From NCBI RefSeq assembly GCF_004344915.1, contig NZ_SKFG01000002.1, forward strand, positions 62,001 through 126,000: a stretch of 64,000 nt of DNA, written 5' to 3'. Of the stretch, positions 54,352 to 63,901 are shown one piece after another; the stretch's first letter is position 1; each line of letters begins with the position of its first letter. Source of the stretch: Paenibacillus albiflavus. GTDB lineage: Bacteria > Bacillota > Bacilli > Paenibacillales > NBRC-103111. Made by a program: the position numbers and the translations under genes. Under the pieces are notes generated by a model. That model was not told the DNA's origin. It made no database searches and saw nothing but the letters and a program-made list of their open reading frames with translations.

Positions 54352-56385
54352 ATGAAATTAAGAGATGTAACAGTGCTATTGGGGATTATCGGCATCGTAC
54401 TCATGATGGTTATCCCTGTCAATATTCACCTCCTTGATTTTTTATTAATGATTAATATCGCACTCGCGCTTATGATTTTACTAGTAGGCATGAATACACG
54501 CGATGCGCTGCAGTTCTCAATTTTTCCTGCACTATTGTTAATTACAACATTATTTCGACTTGCGCTTAACGTATCAACAACACGTAATATTCTAGCTGAA
54601 GGGGAAGCAGGTTCAGTCGTAAGCACGTTTGGTAATTTCGTGGCTGGCGGCAAGCTAGTTGTTGGATTCGTCATCTTTCTTATTCTTGTGCTTGTGAATT
54701 TTATTGTTATCACGAAGGGTTCAGAGCGTGTTGCTGAAGTATCAGCCAGGTTCACACTCGACGCAATGCCTGGTAAGCAAATGAGTATTGATGCTGATTT
54801 AAATGCTGGACTCATCAATGAAATTCAAGCGAGAGAACGCAGGCAGAAGATTGAGCGAGAAGCGGATTTCTATGGAGCCATGGATGGTGCATCCAAGTTC
54901 GTTAAAGGGGATGCCATTGCGGGCATCATTATGTTGCTCATTAACTTAATTGGTGGTCTGGCCATTGGAATGTTCATGGAGAATCTTCCAATTGCGGAAG
55001 CACTTCAGAAGTATGCGATTCTTACCATTGGGGATGGACTCGTATCACAAATTCCTGCGCTGCTTATTTCGACATCTGCTGGTCTGATTGTTACGCGAGC
55101 AGCCTCAGAAGGCAATCTCAGCGAAGATATTATTAAACAAATTACAGCTCAGCCAAAAATGATGTATATCGTAGCAGGTACGCTTGTTTTTCTAGGAATC
55201 TTTACACCAATCACTTGGTATGTACCGATGTCTCTTGCAGCCGTTCTTGCCATTGGCGCATATCGAATGCAGAAGGATCTGGATCGTAAACAAGTACAGG
55301 AGGAGCAGCTGGAAGAAGAACAGCAGATCGAGGAAGTTCGTTCGCCGGAAAGTGTTATCTCCTTATTGCAAGTTGATCCGATCGAATTTGAATTTGGGTA
55401 TGGCTTGATCCCGCTTGCTGATACACAGCAGGGTGGCGATTTGCTTGATCGAATCATCCTGATCAGACGACAATGTGCGCTAGAATTAGGCATAGTTGTG
55501 CCAGTTATCCGAATTCGCGACAATATTCAACTTAGACCGAATGAATATATTATCAAAATTAAAGGAAATACAGTAGCTACTGGTGAATTATTACTTAATC
55601 ACTATTTGGCAATGAGTCCTGGAATCGATGATGATTCCGTTAACGGGATTGAAACCAAAGAACCTGCATTTGGATTCCCTGCTTTGTGGATTGATGAAGC
55701 AACGAAGGAACGTGCAGAGTTGTCTGGTTATACCGTAGTAGATCCGCCATCAGTTGTAGCTACGCATTTAACAGAGATTATTAAGAAGCATGCACATGAA
55801 TTGCTAGGACGTCAAGAAACGAAAGCATTGATTGACAATACGAAAGAAGCATACCCAGCACTTGTTGATGAATTAATACCGAATGTACTTACGATAGGTG
55901 AAGTACAGAAGGTATTGGCTAAACTACTTAGAGAAAAAGTGTCTGTTCGAGACTTGGTAACGATTCTTGAAACATTGGCTGACTACGGGACTTATTCCAA
56001 GGACCCTGAAATTCTAGCCGAATATGTGAGACAATCGCTATCCAGACAAATTACAAACCAGTTTGCATCTAGCAATGATGCGCTTCGGGTTATTACAGTT
56101 GGTCCTTCACTTGAGAAGAAAATTGCTGAATCTGTTCAGCAATCAGAGCATGGTTCTTATCTCGCTTTAGATCCATCTTCCTCTCAATTGATTTACCATA
56201 AACTAAGTGAGCAAGTAACGAAAATGCTTCAATCAGGTCAACAACCGCTTATCCTTACTTCACCGACAATTCGCATGTATCTAAGACAACTATTGGAACG
56301 CACAATGCAGGAGATTCCAGTATTATCTTATAGCGAGTTAGAGCCTAGCGTTGAAATTCAAAGCGTGGGAGTTGTCAATTTATGA
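54352..56385 (+). CDS. flhA: Flagellar export gate protein FlhA
   Basis: FlhA forms the nonameric export channel and substrate platform. The 677-residue protein has about eight N-terminal membrane spans, the conserved cytosolic loop RFTLDAMPGKQMSIDADLNAG with FYGAMDGASKFVKGDAIAG, and a large cytosolic domain from about residue 330. It overlaps flhF by four bases. Confidence 0.98.
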   Translation: MKLRDVTVLLGIIGIVLMMVIPVNIHLLDFLLMINIALALMILLVGMNTRDALQFSIFPALLLITTLFRLALNVSTTRNILAEGEAGSVVSTFGNFVAGGKLVVGFVIFLILVLVNFIVITKGSERVAEVSARFTLDAMPGKQMSIDADLNAGLINEIQARERRQKIEREADFYGAMDGASKFVKGDAIAGIIMLLINLIGGLAIGMFMENLPIAEALQKYAILTIGDGLVSQIPALLISTSAGLIVTRAASEGNLSEDIIKQITAQPKMMYIVAGTLVFLGIFTPITWYVPMSLAAVLAIGAYRMQKDLDRKQVQEEQLEEEQQIEEVRSPESVISLLQVDPIEFEFGYGLIPLADTQQGGDLLDRIILIRRQCALELGIVVPVIRIRDNIQLRPNEYIIKIKGNTVATGELLLNHYLAMSPGIDDDSVNGIETKEPAFGFPALWIDEATKERAELSGYTVVDPPSVVATHLTEIIKKHAHELLGRQETKALIDNTKEAYPALVDELIPNVLTIGEVQKVLAKLLREKVSVRDLVTILETLADYGTYSKDPEILAEYVRQSLSRQITNQFASSNDALRVITVGPSLEKKIAESVQQSEHGSYLALDPSSSQLIYHKLSEQVTKMLQSGQQPLILTSPTIRMYLRQLLERTMQEIPVLSYSELEPSVEIQSVGVVNL

Positions 56386-57656
56386 GGGTTAAACGTTACT
56401 TAGTCGATTCGATGCCTGATGCGTTGCAGAAAATTCGTAGTGAATTAGGTAATGATGCGATTATTGTAAGCACCAAGGATGTCAAGCAAGGTGGATTTCT
56501 AGGTATGTTCGGCAAGAAGAAGATTGAAGTCGTTGCAGCGATTGACACGGCTGCTGCTAATAAAGCGCCCGTCCAACCTGCTCCAAGACCAGTCCCGACA
56601 ATACCTTTGGATCTGATTAAACCGTTTATGGGTGGATCAACCTTGGGTGGATCAACGTCGACTGATGAAACGAGACCGCAAGATACTAATATTTTCCAAA
56701 TCAAACCTGAAGTTAAAGTGCAAACGCAAGCTGAACGCTCTCGTGTACCAGAAACAAAGAGTACATTGAATGAAGATGCCATTCTGGCTGAAATGAAGAG
56801 TATGCGAGAGATGATTCAGAAGCTCTCCACAGCATCAATGGGTTCGTCAGATAGCCAGAGTCTGCCAGATATGCTGCTCAAATACGAAGCGCGTTTTATT
56901 GATCAAGAGGTAAGCCAAGAGATCATTAAGCAGTTGATAGATAGGTGTTTGGAAGAGCTGAGTGTTGACGGAGATTTCTCAGAAGAAGCTGTACGCAAAT
57001 CACTTCGAACTCAGCTTATGAGTTACTTCCCTTCCGAACAATATCGATCGATTTCTGAAAATACGCGTATCGTTCATTTTGTTGGACCAACAGGTGTCGG
57101 TAAGACGACTACAATTGCGAAACTTGCAGCTGAACAGGTCTTAAAATATCGTCATCGCGTTGGCTTCATCACATCCGATACGTATCGAATTGCTGCAGTC
57201 GAACAGTTAAATACATATGCTAATATTCTCAACATCCCAACTGAGGTCGTCTTCTCACCAAAGGATTTAAGCAGAGCATTCGATCAGCTTCGTGAAGTCG
57301 ATATCATCTTTATGGATACAGCAGGACGCAACTATCGTAATGAAATGTACGTGTCAGAGTTGCATACACTTCTGCAATCTGAAGGACAGAGTGAGACTTA
57401 TTTAGTTCTAAGCATGACAACCAAATATCGAGATATGAAAGCTATCACAGCTAATTTCCAAAAATTCAATTTGGACAAGGTAATCTTAACCAAATTCGAT
57501 GAGACAGATTCGTATGGCTGTATTCTTAATCTAGTTCATGACTTTGGCTTAACATTCTCCTATATCGCTAATGGGCAGAATGTGCCAGATGATATTGAGC
57601 TATTTAAAGCAGAGCGAATCATTGATCTTATTATGGGGGATAGCTTCAATGAATGA
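56382..57656 (+). CDS. flhF: Flagellar biosynthesis GTPase FlhF (SRP-like)
   Basis: FlhF is the third SRP-type GTPase in the window, besides Ffh and FtsY; it sets flagellar position and number. The 424-residue protein has a basic N-terminal B domain (VKRYLVDSMPDALQKIRSELG), a linker, an N domain and a G domain with [26 protein letters not shown] and DTAGRNYRN. It starts in an ATGA overlap with flhA. Confidence 0.97.
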   Translation: MRVKRYLVDSMPDALQKIRSELGNDAIIVSTKDVKQGGFLGMFGKKKIEVVAAIDTAAANKAPVQPAPRPVPTIPLDLIKPFMGGSTLGGSTSTDETRPQDTNIFQIKPEVKVQTQAERSRVPETKSTLNEDAILAEMKSMREMIQKLSTASMGSSDSQSLPDMLLKYEARFIDQEVSQEIIKQLIDRCLEELSVDGDFSEEAVRKSLRTQLMSYFPSEQYRSISENTRIVHFVGPTGVGKTTTIAKLAAEQVLKYRHRVGFITSDTYRIAAVEQLNTYANILNIPTEVVFSPKDLSRAFDQLREVDIIFMDTAGRNYRNEMYVSELHTLLQSEGQSETYLVLSMTTKYRDMKAITANFQKFNLDKVILTKFDETDSYGCILNLVHDFGLTFSYIANGQNVPDDIELFKAERIIDLIMGDSFNE

Positions 57657-58530
57657 TCAGGCACAAGGATTACGCGACCTTGTGCAGGGTGGATGGGATA
57701 GTCGCACAGGTGAAACCAAAATCATCACAATCTCTAGCGGCAAGGGTGGAGTCGGAAAGTCGAATTTTGCACTTAATTTTGGACTTTCCTTGCAAGCTAG
57801 AGGACATAAGGTTTTGATATTTGATGCAGATATCGGAATGGCGAATATTGACGTTCTGATGGGAATCTCGCCTCAATTTAACTTATATCATTTATTAAAG
57901 AAACAGAAAACGATTTGGGAGATTGTGCAGACGACGCAATATGGCATTAGCTTTATCGCAGGCGGTTCTGGCTTTAACGATCTTATTTCCCTTACGGAAG
58001 AAGACTTAAGTTATTTCAACGAACAGGTAGGCGAGCTCGCAGGTCATTTTGATTATATTATTTTTGACACGGGAGCAGGTTTATCGAAAGAAACGTTGAA
58101 GTTTATTTTAGCAGCAAATGAGACAATTATCGTCACGACTCCCGAACCTACTGCAATTACTGACGCATATGCGCTTATCAAGATGGTGCATACAATGGGT
58201 CATCAGGTTTCATTCAGGCTCGTGATTAATCAAGTTACAGATATGAAGGAAGGTAAACAAACAGCCAACAAAATACAACTTGTTGCACAGCAGTTTTTAA
58301 GCCTTGATATCGCAGTATTAGGTTACATAGAAAGTGATTTGAATGTGTCGAAAGCTGTCAAAAGACAAATACCATTTCATATAGCCTATCCGAATAGTAA
58401 CGCATCTAAGAGTATTCGTAGACTTGCTGATGACTTTCTATCGAACGAGCACAAAGCTCTTAGCAAGGTTACAGGCTCTAATGGTGTTAAAGGCTTTCTT
58501 ATCAGAATGCTGCGGCTAATGAACAAATGA
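57649..58530 (+). CDS. flhG: MinD-like ATPase FlhG (YlxH)
   Basis: FlhG controls FlhF and C-ring assembly. The 293-residue protein has an N-terminal DQAQGLRDLVQGG segment that activates FlhF, the deviant Walker A SSGKGGVGKSNFALNFG, DADIGMANIDVLMG and DTGAGLSKET, and a C-terminal membrane-targeting helix (IRMLRLM). The ATG at 57649 lies nine bases after GGGGGA and overlaps flhF by eight bases. Confidence 0.96.
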   Translation: MNDQAQGLRDLVQGGWDSRTGETKIITISSGKGGVGKSNFALNFGLSLQARGHKVLIFDADIGMANIDVLMGISPQFNLYHLLKKQKTIWEIVQTTQYGISFIAGGSGFNDLISLTEEDLSYFNEQVGELAGHFDYIIFDTGAGLSKETLKFILAANETIIVTTPEPTAITDAYALIKMVHTMGHQVSFRLVINQVTDMKEGKQTANKIQLVAQQFLSLDIAVLGYIESDLNVSKAVKRQIPFHIAYPNSNASKSIRRLADDFLSNEHKALSKVTGSNGVKGFLIRMLRLMNK

Positions 58531-58578
58531 TTTAATCGTCAAGAACTACATAAACTTACTAAATTTAGGGTGAAAATT

Positions 58579-59730
58579 ATGGCTTCATATCGGGTATTAG
58601 TTGTTGATGATTCCGTTTTTATGCGCCGAATTATAACTGACCTCATAACGGAGAATTCGCAATTTCAAGTTATTGATACAGCCAAGAATGGCAAAGAAGC
58701 TGTTGAGAAAGTGAAGCTTCATAAGCCTGATGTTGTAACGATGGACATTGAAATGCCAGAAATGAATGGCTTAGACGCTCTGAAGCAGATTATGGCAGAG
58801 CAGCCTACTCCAGTCGTTATGCTTAGTTCATTGACACAGTCAGGAACGAATGAAACCATTCGGGCACTAGAGTATGGAGCGGTTGATTTTATCCGCAAGC
58901 CCTCAGGCTCTGTTTCACTAGATTTATTTAAGGTCAAAAAGCAACTACAGGAAAAATTACTAATTGCAGTGCAATCCAGCTTCAGGAAATCAAATTCGCT
59001 ACCTGAGAATACAGAAACACCTAAGCCTAATGTTCTTACACCTAAGGCTCCTGTGACAACACCTAAGGTTCCTACTGCAATTCGCAAAGCGATTGTTAAA
59101 CCCGAGGCTAAGGATGATCCGTCTGCAGTTCCAGGGAATTTGCAATATTATAAGCATATTGTTGCAATTGGAACCTCTACTGGAGGTCCAAGGGCATTAA
59201 CCGCTGTTCTATCTCAGATTCCTGCTTCTATTATGGCACCTATTCTGGTTGTGCAGCATATGCCTCCTAATTTCACGAAGTCTCTTGCAAATCGTCTCAA
59301 TGATATTTGCCAGATACAGGTTGTGGAGGCAGAGGATGGAATGAAGGTACAAAGAGGTACAGCTTATATAGCACCAGGCGGCTGGCATATGGAGATGGTC
59401 AAGGATGCTATGCAAGGGTACCGAATCACTCTATCCAAGTCAGATCCCGTATCTGGCCATAGGCCTTCCGTTGATGTTCTGTTCAATTCATTGGTACCGC
59501 TTAAAGAACTTAAACGACACGCCGTCCTGATGACAGGCATGGGCAGTGATGGAGCTAAGGGGATGTTAGCCCTGCTTGAAGCAGGTGCCAAGACAACAAT
59601 AGCAGAAGCTGAAGAAACATGTGTCGTATACGGTATGCCTAGATCCGCTGTTCTACTGAATGCAGCCACAATTGTGTTACCGCAAGACAAGATACCGCAA
59701 CAAATTATCCAAGCTATTCAGACAGATTGA
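58579..59730 (+). CDS. cheB: Chemotaxis protein-glutamate methylesterase CheB
   Basis: CheB demethylates and deamidates chemoreceptors. The 383-residue protein has a receiver with Asp56 (TMDIEMPEMNG), a Pro/Thr/Lys-rich linker and the methylesterase with the Ser of IGTSTGGPRAL, the His of VVQHMPPNFT and the Asp of TGMGSDGAKGM. The ATG at 58579 follows AGGGTGA; the in-frame GTG at 58570 lies within that site. The matching methyltransferase cheR is not in the window. Confidence 0.98.
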   Translation: MASYRVLVVDDSVFMRRIITDLITENSQFQVIDTAKNGKEAVEKVKLHKPDVVTMDIEMPEMNGLDALKQIMAEQPTPVVMLSSLTQSGTNETIRALEYGAVDFIRKPSGSVSLDLFKVKKQLQEKLLIAVQSSFRKSNSLPENTETPKPNVLTPKAPVTTPKVPTAIRKAIVKPEAKDDPSAVPGNLQYYKHIVAIGTSTGGPRALTAVLSQIPASIMAPILVVQHMPPNFTKSLANRLNDICQIQVVEAEDGMKVQRGTAYIAPGGWHMEMVKDAMQGYRITLSKSDPVSGHRPSVDVLFNSLVPLKELKRHAVLMTGMGSDGAKGMLALLEAGAKTTIAEAEETCVVYGMPRSAVLLNAATIVLPQDKIPQQIIQAIQTD

Positions 59731-59780
59731 CTATATCCTAGGGCGAAGAGCAAATAGTTAATATCGGGGGTGTATGTATT

Positions 59781-61877
59781 TTGGAATTAAACCAGTACTT
59801 ATCCATTTTCATCGATGAATCGAGAGAGCATTTGCAAGCACTCAATGATAATATGCTTACTCTTGAGAACAATCCAGAAGATATCTCGATCGTGCAGGAT
59901 ATCTTTCGTTCCGCTCACACCCTCAAAGGGATGTCAGCTACTATGGGGTTTGAGGACTTAGCGTCGCTTACGCACGAAATGGAAAACGTGCTAGATATGG
60001 TGCGTAATCATAAGCTCCAAATGGACTCCTTTATTTTTGATTGCATTTTCAAAAGTCTAGATTCACTAGAAACTATGGTAGACGATATTATTCAAGGTGG
60101 AACTGGCAAAGCCGATGTTTCACAAATTGTTAAGGATTTGAAGTCCATTGTTTCTGGCGAGTATCTTGCTAAACAGGAGGTTGCTGCTGCCCAAACTTCT
60201 AACAACAATGTAAGTTCGATTCTGGACGACGTGAATACAGATCAAATTCTTGACGAATATCAATATTCGATTATTCTTCAATCGATTGAATCTAAATTTC
60301 ACGTATTTTTTGTAGAAGTAACTTTAAGCAGTCAATGTGTCCTTAAAGCTGCAAGAGCTTATATGGTATTTAATGTGCTCGAAAATCGAGGTGAAGTTGT
60401 TAAATCAAATCCTTCTGTTCAAGATCTCGAGCAGGAGAAATTTGACTTATCATTTTCACTTTTCTACATTTCACAGATTGATCGCGAATCGCTAGAGAAA
60501 GAATTGATTAACATTTCAGAAGTTGAGTCTGTTAATATTCTTCCACTCGATCGTACAACACTGGATGAAATGTTATACCAAGAAGCACTCGAGCTAGCAG
60601 CCACCAATCGTGCAGCAGAAGAAACAGCAGCGGCTACAGCAACAGTAACGCCTGTAGCGAAGAAGTCAGAAGAGAAAGTTCAAAATGTAAAGCCGAAAGC
60701 TGCGTCTGCGCCTCATGCAGCAGTAGCTACACGTACAATTCGTGTGGATATTGATCGATTAGACAAGCTGATTAATTTATTCTCAGAGCTTCTGATTGAC
60801 CGTGTACGTCTTGAGCAATTGGCATCCGAAATTCGCAAGAATGAGCTGACTGAAACTGTTGAGCATATGGCAAGAGTAAGTACCGATCTTCAGAATATGG
60901 TACTTAAGCTGCGCATGGTTCCAATCGATTCTGTATTTAACCGTTTCCCTCGAATGGTTCGTGATTTAGCGAAAACCTTGAACAAGAAAATTGATTTTGT
61001 TATTACAGGTGCTGAAACCGAGCTGGATCGTACGGTTATTGAAGAAATCGGTGATCCGCTTGTGCATTTATTAAGAAATTCACTTGATCATGGCGTGGAA
61101 ACAGTTGAGGAGCGAATTCAAGCTGGTAAGATTGAGACTGGAACTGTACATTTAAGTGCTTTTCACAGTGGAAACCATGTCTTTATTGAGATCGTGGACG
61201 ATGGTAAAGGGATTAGTCGCGAGAAGGTTCTTAAGTCAGCGATTAAGAAAGGCAGCATAACCGAAGAGCAAGGCGCTAAGATGACCGACCAGGAAGTATA
61301 CCAATTGTTATTTGCATCGGGATTCTCAACTGCTGAGAAAATTTCAGATGTATCTGGACGAGGAGTCGGGCTTGATGTGGTGAAAACCAAGATTCAATCC
61401 TTAGGCGGCTCGGTACAGGTTGAATCAACATTAGGCGTTGGCACGAAGTTCTCCGTTCAGCTTCCATTAACGTTATCGATTATTTCTGCGATGCTAATTC
61501 GTTTAGGTGATGAGAAATATGCGTTCCCGCTATCATCAATCGTCGAGACGGCTGCTATTGAAATTAGCAAGATTCGCTATGTTCATGGTAATGCGATGCT
61601 GGAATACCGTGATACGGTTATTCCGATTCTTACACTTGGAACGATGCTTCAAGTTCCTGGCTATTCACTCCAAGATAAGACAGAAAGCGATCTTGTCATT
61701 ATTCGTAAGGGGGACAAGCTTGCTGCAGTGCTCGTAGACGAATTGGTCGGACAGCAAGAAATTGTTCTCAAGCCGCTTGGCAAGTATTTGACAAATCTAT
61801 TTGCCGTTTCAGGTGCTACCATCCTTGGTGATGGACATGTTGCGTTAATTATCGATACGAATGCTTTACTTAAATAA
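59781..61877 (+). CDS. cheA: Chemotaxis histidine kinase CheA
   Basis: CheA phosphorylates CheY and CheB in response to receptors. The 698-residue protein starts at TTG 59781 behind GGGGGTG. Domains in order are HPt with His46 (FRSAHTLKGMSATMGF), a CheY-binding P2 region (about 150-270), a Lys/Ala linker, the dimerisation domain, the HATPase (HLLRNSLDHGVE, DDGKGI, SGRGVGLDVVK) and a CheW-like domain. Confidence 0.98.
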   Translation: MELNQYLSIFIDESREHLQALNDNMLTLENNPEDISIVQDIFRSAHTLKGMSATMGFEDLASLTHEMENVLDMVRNHKLQMDSFIFDCIFKSLDSLETMVDDIIQGGTGKADVSQIVKDLKSIVSGEYLAKQEVAAAQTSNNNVSSILDDVNTDQILDEYQYSIILQSIESKFHVFFVEVTLSSQCVLKAARAYMVFNVLENRGEVVKSNPSVQDLEQEKFDLSFSLFYISQIDRESLEKELINISEVESVNILPLDRTTLDEMLYQEALELAATNRAAEETAAATATVTPVAKKSEEKVQNVKPKAASAPHAAVATRTIRVDIDRLDKLINLFSELLIDRVRLEQLASEIRKNELTETVEHMARVSTDLQNMVLKLRMVPIDSVFNRFPRMVRDLAKTLNKKIDFVITGAETELDRTVIEEIGDPLVHLLRNSLDHGVETVEERIQAGKIETGTVHLSAFHSGNHVFIEIVDDGKGISREKVLKSAIKKGSITEEQGAKMTDQEVYQLLFASGFSTAEKISDVSGRGVGLDVVKTKIQSLGGSVQVESTLGVGTKFSVQLPLTLSIISAMLIRLGDEKYAFPLSSIVETAAIEISKIRYVHGNAMLEYRDTVIPILTLGTMLQVPGYSLQDKTESDLVIIRKGDKLAAVLVDELVGQQEIVLKPLGKYLTNLFAVSGATILGDGHVALIIDTNALLK

Positions 61878-61910
61878 TAAGGTTAAGTAATCATAAGGAG
61901 GTTTCCTATA

Positions 61911-62375
61911 ATGGCAGATGAGAAGAAAATTATCGTGTTTTCACTAGGTCAAGAAGAATACGGTGTAGAAGTTGAGAAGGTCAAAACAATTGAGAGAATG
62001 CAGAAGCTTACACGCGTTCCTAAAACTCCTGTATTTATCAAAGGGGTAATTAATTTAAGAGGCGTTGTTATTCCAGTAATTGATTTACGTTCCCGTTTCG
62101 GATTGCCTGAAAAAGAGTACACGGATAATTCACGGATGATCATCGTATCTCAAGGCGATATCGAGGTTGGTATGATTGTTGATTCAGCGAATGATGTAAC
62201 GGATATCGATGGTGATCTTGTTGAGAATCCGCCTGAAATCGTTGGTGGCATTCGTGCCAAATATTTGGATGGAATCGCGAAGATCGGAGATCGCTTACTT
62301 GTATTGTTAAACCTTGAAGAAGTGCTAAACAAACAAGAACTTATGCAGCTAGAAGAATTAGAGCTTGGGGTATAA
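61911..62375 (+). CDS. cheW: Chemotaxis coupling protein CheW
   Basis: CheW couples receptors to CheA. The 154-residue protein matches the family with VFSLGQEEYGVEVEKVKTIE, FIKGVINLRGVVIPVIDLR and VGMIVDSANDVTDI. A strong AAGGAGG precedes the ATG. It ends just before the cheC start. Confidence 0.98.
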   Translation: MADEKKIIVFSLGQEEYGVEVEKVKTIERMQKLTRVPKTPVFIKGVINLRGVVIPVIDLRSRFGLPEKEYTDNSRMIIVSQGDIEVGMIVDSANDVTDIDGDLVENPPEIVGGIRAKYLDGIAKIGDRLLVLLNLEEVLNKQELMQLEELELGV

Positions 62376-62379
62376 TTCC

Positions 62380-62991
62380 GTGGAGCAATTAGCTGAATTC
62401 CAGATGGACGTGCTGAAAGAGATCGGAAACATTGGTGCAGGGCATGCAGCGACTGCACTATCCGTTCTTCTCAATAAGCCTGTAGACATGCTTGTTCCCA
62501 TTGTCAATATTCTTCCATTTGAAGAGATCGCTTCGGTTGTTGGTGGACCTGAAGCACTTGTACTTGTCATTTACCTGCGCGTTATTGGTGAAGCGCCTGG
62601 TAATCTGTTTTTTATCATGAATGTAGAATCTGCTAAGAAATTGCTGAAAGAAATGGTTGGTATAGACATTGCAGATGATACTTGGTTCTCCGATATGGAG
62701 CTGTCTGCTCTAAATGAAATTGGCAACATTCTAGCAGGCTCCTATTTATCTTCTTTAGCTGATTTTACTAGATTAACGATGGTACCTTCCGTTCCAGCCT
62801 TAGCGATTGATATGGCAGGTGCGATTCTAAGCTTTGGCCTCATTCAATCCGGTCATATGGGGGATCAAGCTTTGCTGATTAATACGAGATTTTTGGAAGG
62901 AAGTCAAGAGGTAAAAGGGCATTTTTTCTTTATTCCTGATCCCGATTCTTTTTCGAAAATTTTTGCCTCCTTGGGAGTCGAGCATGCATGA
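62380..62991 (+). CDS. cheC: CheY-P phosphatase CheC
   Basis: CheC dephosphorylates CheY-P and binds CheD. The 203-residue protein has two phosphatase centres, DVLKEIGNIGAGHAATALS and ALNEIGNILAGSYLSSL, both with the ExxN residues. The GTG at 62380 is nine bases after GGGG and gives MEQLAEFQMD; the in-frame TTG at 62365 overlaps cheW and is less likely. It overlaps cheD by four bases. Confidence 0.96.
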   Translation: MEQLAEFQMDVLKEIGNIGAGHAATALSVLLNKPVDMLVPIVNILPFEEIASVVGGPEALVLVIYLRVIGEAPGNLFFIMNVESAKKLLKEMVGIDIADDTWFSDMELSALNEIGNILAGSYLSSLADFTRLTMVPSVPALAIDMAGAILSFGLIQSGHMGDQALLINTRFLEGSQEVKGHFFFIPDPDSFSKIFASLGVEHA

Positions 62992-63482
62992 TTCAAGATA
63001 ATGTAATTAAAGTAGGAATGGCTGATTTGAATGTTGCGCACACGACCGGCGTGCTCAAAACAACAGGACTTGGTTCCTGTGTTGGTTTAACTCTCTATGA
63101 TCCTCAATATAAAATTGCCGGAATGGCACATGTGATGCTGCCTACTTCTGACATTGCAAGAGAAGAGAATTTCAATATCGCTAAATATGCAGATACAGCG
63201 ATCCCTGAGTTAATTGACCGTATGACAAAGTTAGGTGCTTCTGTCCATCGGATAAAGGCCAAAATGGCAGGGGGAGCCCAGATGTTTGCCTTTACTTCTG
63301 GTCAAGACACGATGAGAATTGGACCACGTAATGTGGAGTCATGTAAGCAAATGCTTCAGAACTACAAGATTCCAATCATTGGTGAAGACACAGGTGCCAA
63401 CTACGGTAGAACGATTGAATTTAGTGCTGAAACAGGAATATTACTCATCCGGAGTATTCAGCACGGTGTAAAGGAAATGTGA
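62988..63482 (+). CDS. cheD: Chemoreceptor glutamine deamidase CheD
   Basis: CheD deamidates receptor glutamines and stimulates CheC. The 164-residue protein carries the catalytic Cys of TGLGSCVGLTLYD and the His of AGMAHVMLP, with KMAGGAQMF and IGEDTGANYGRTIEF following. It starts in an ATGA overlap with cheC. Confidence 0.97.
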   Translation: MIQDNVIKVGMADLNVAHTTGVLKTTGLGSCVGLTLYDPQYKIAGMAHVMLPTSDIAREENFNIAKYADTAIPELIDRMTKLGASVHRIKAKMAGGAQMFAFTSGQDTMRIGPRNVESCKQMLQNYKIPIIGEDTGANYGRTIEFSAETGILLIRSIQHGVKEM

Positions 63483-63484
63483 TG

Positions 63485-63886
63485 ATGATTGGTACTTTAC
63501 TTTGGAATATAATTGGCGGCGGAATCGCTTTTGTAGGGACTTTTCTCCTATCGATACAATCTAATTTACTAACAACTTCATTACTCAGAGGGCTATATAG
63601 CTTTATCATTATGTTTGTTCTCATATTTGTTGCTCGATGGGTGATTGCTATTCTGTTGTTACCTTCACCTGCATCGAAGGTGCAATCTGCTGAGGGTGCC
63701 TCTCAAGAAGAGGAGCAATCACATGTTGGTCAGCGATTTGATATGGTGACACCAGAAGATGAGCCTGCATCTTCCGGGGGTTCAGAGGGTGGATTTACTC
63801 CGTTAAGCCCACCTAAGTTAGAGACGAAGCCTGATCCGACTCCCGAGAGTGTTGTTCAAGCGATTCGTCACCTGTCAGAAGAATAA
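63485..63886 (+). CDS. Unrecognised small membrane protein between cheD and sigD
   Basis: I do not recognise this 133-residue protein. The first 62 residues contain two likely membrane spans (around IIGGGIAFVGTFLLSI and FIIMFVLIFVARWVIAILLL). The rest is an acidic, Pro/Ser-rich cytosolic tail ending VVQAIRHLSEE. Three nested starts (63479, 63482, 63485) overlap or abut the cheD stop; 63485 has AAGGAAA seven bases upstream. The packing indicates co-expression with chemotaxis genes, so a motility-linked role is plausible. Confidence 0.75.
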   Translation: MIGTLLWNIIGGGIAFVGTFLLSIQSNLLTTSLLRGLYSFIIMFVLIFVARWVIAILLLPSPASKVQSAEGASQEEEQSHVGQRFDMVTPEDEPASSGGSEGGFTPLSPPKLETKPDPTPESVVQAIRHLSEE

Positions 63887-63901
63887 AGGCGGTGAATGAG
63901 T

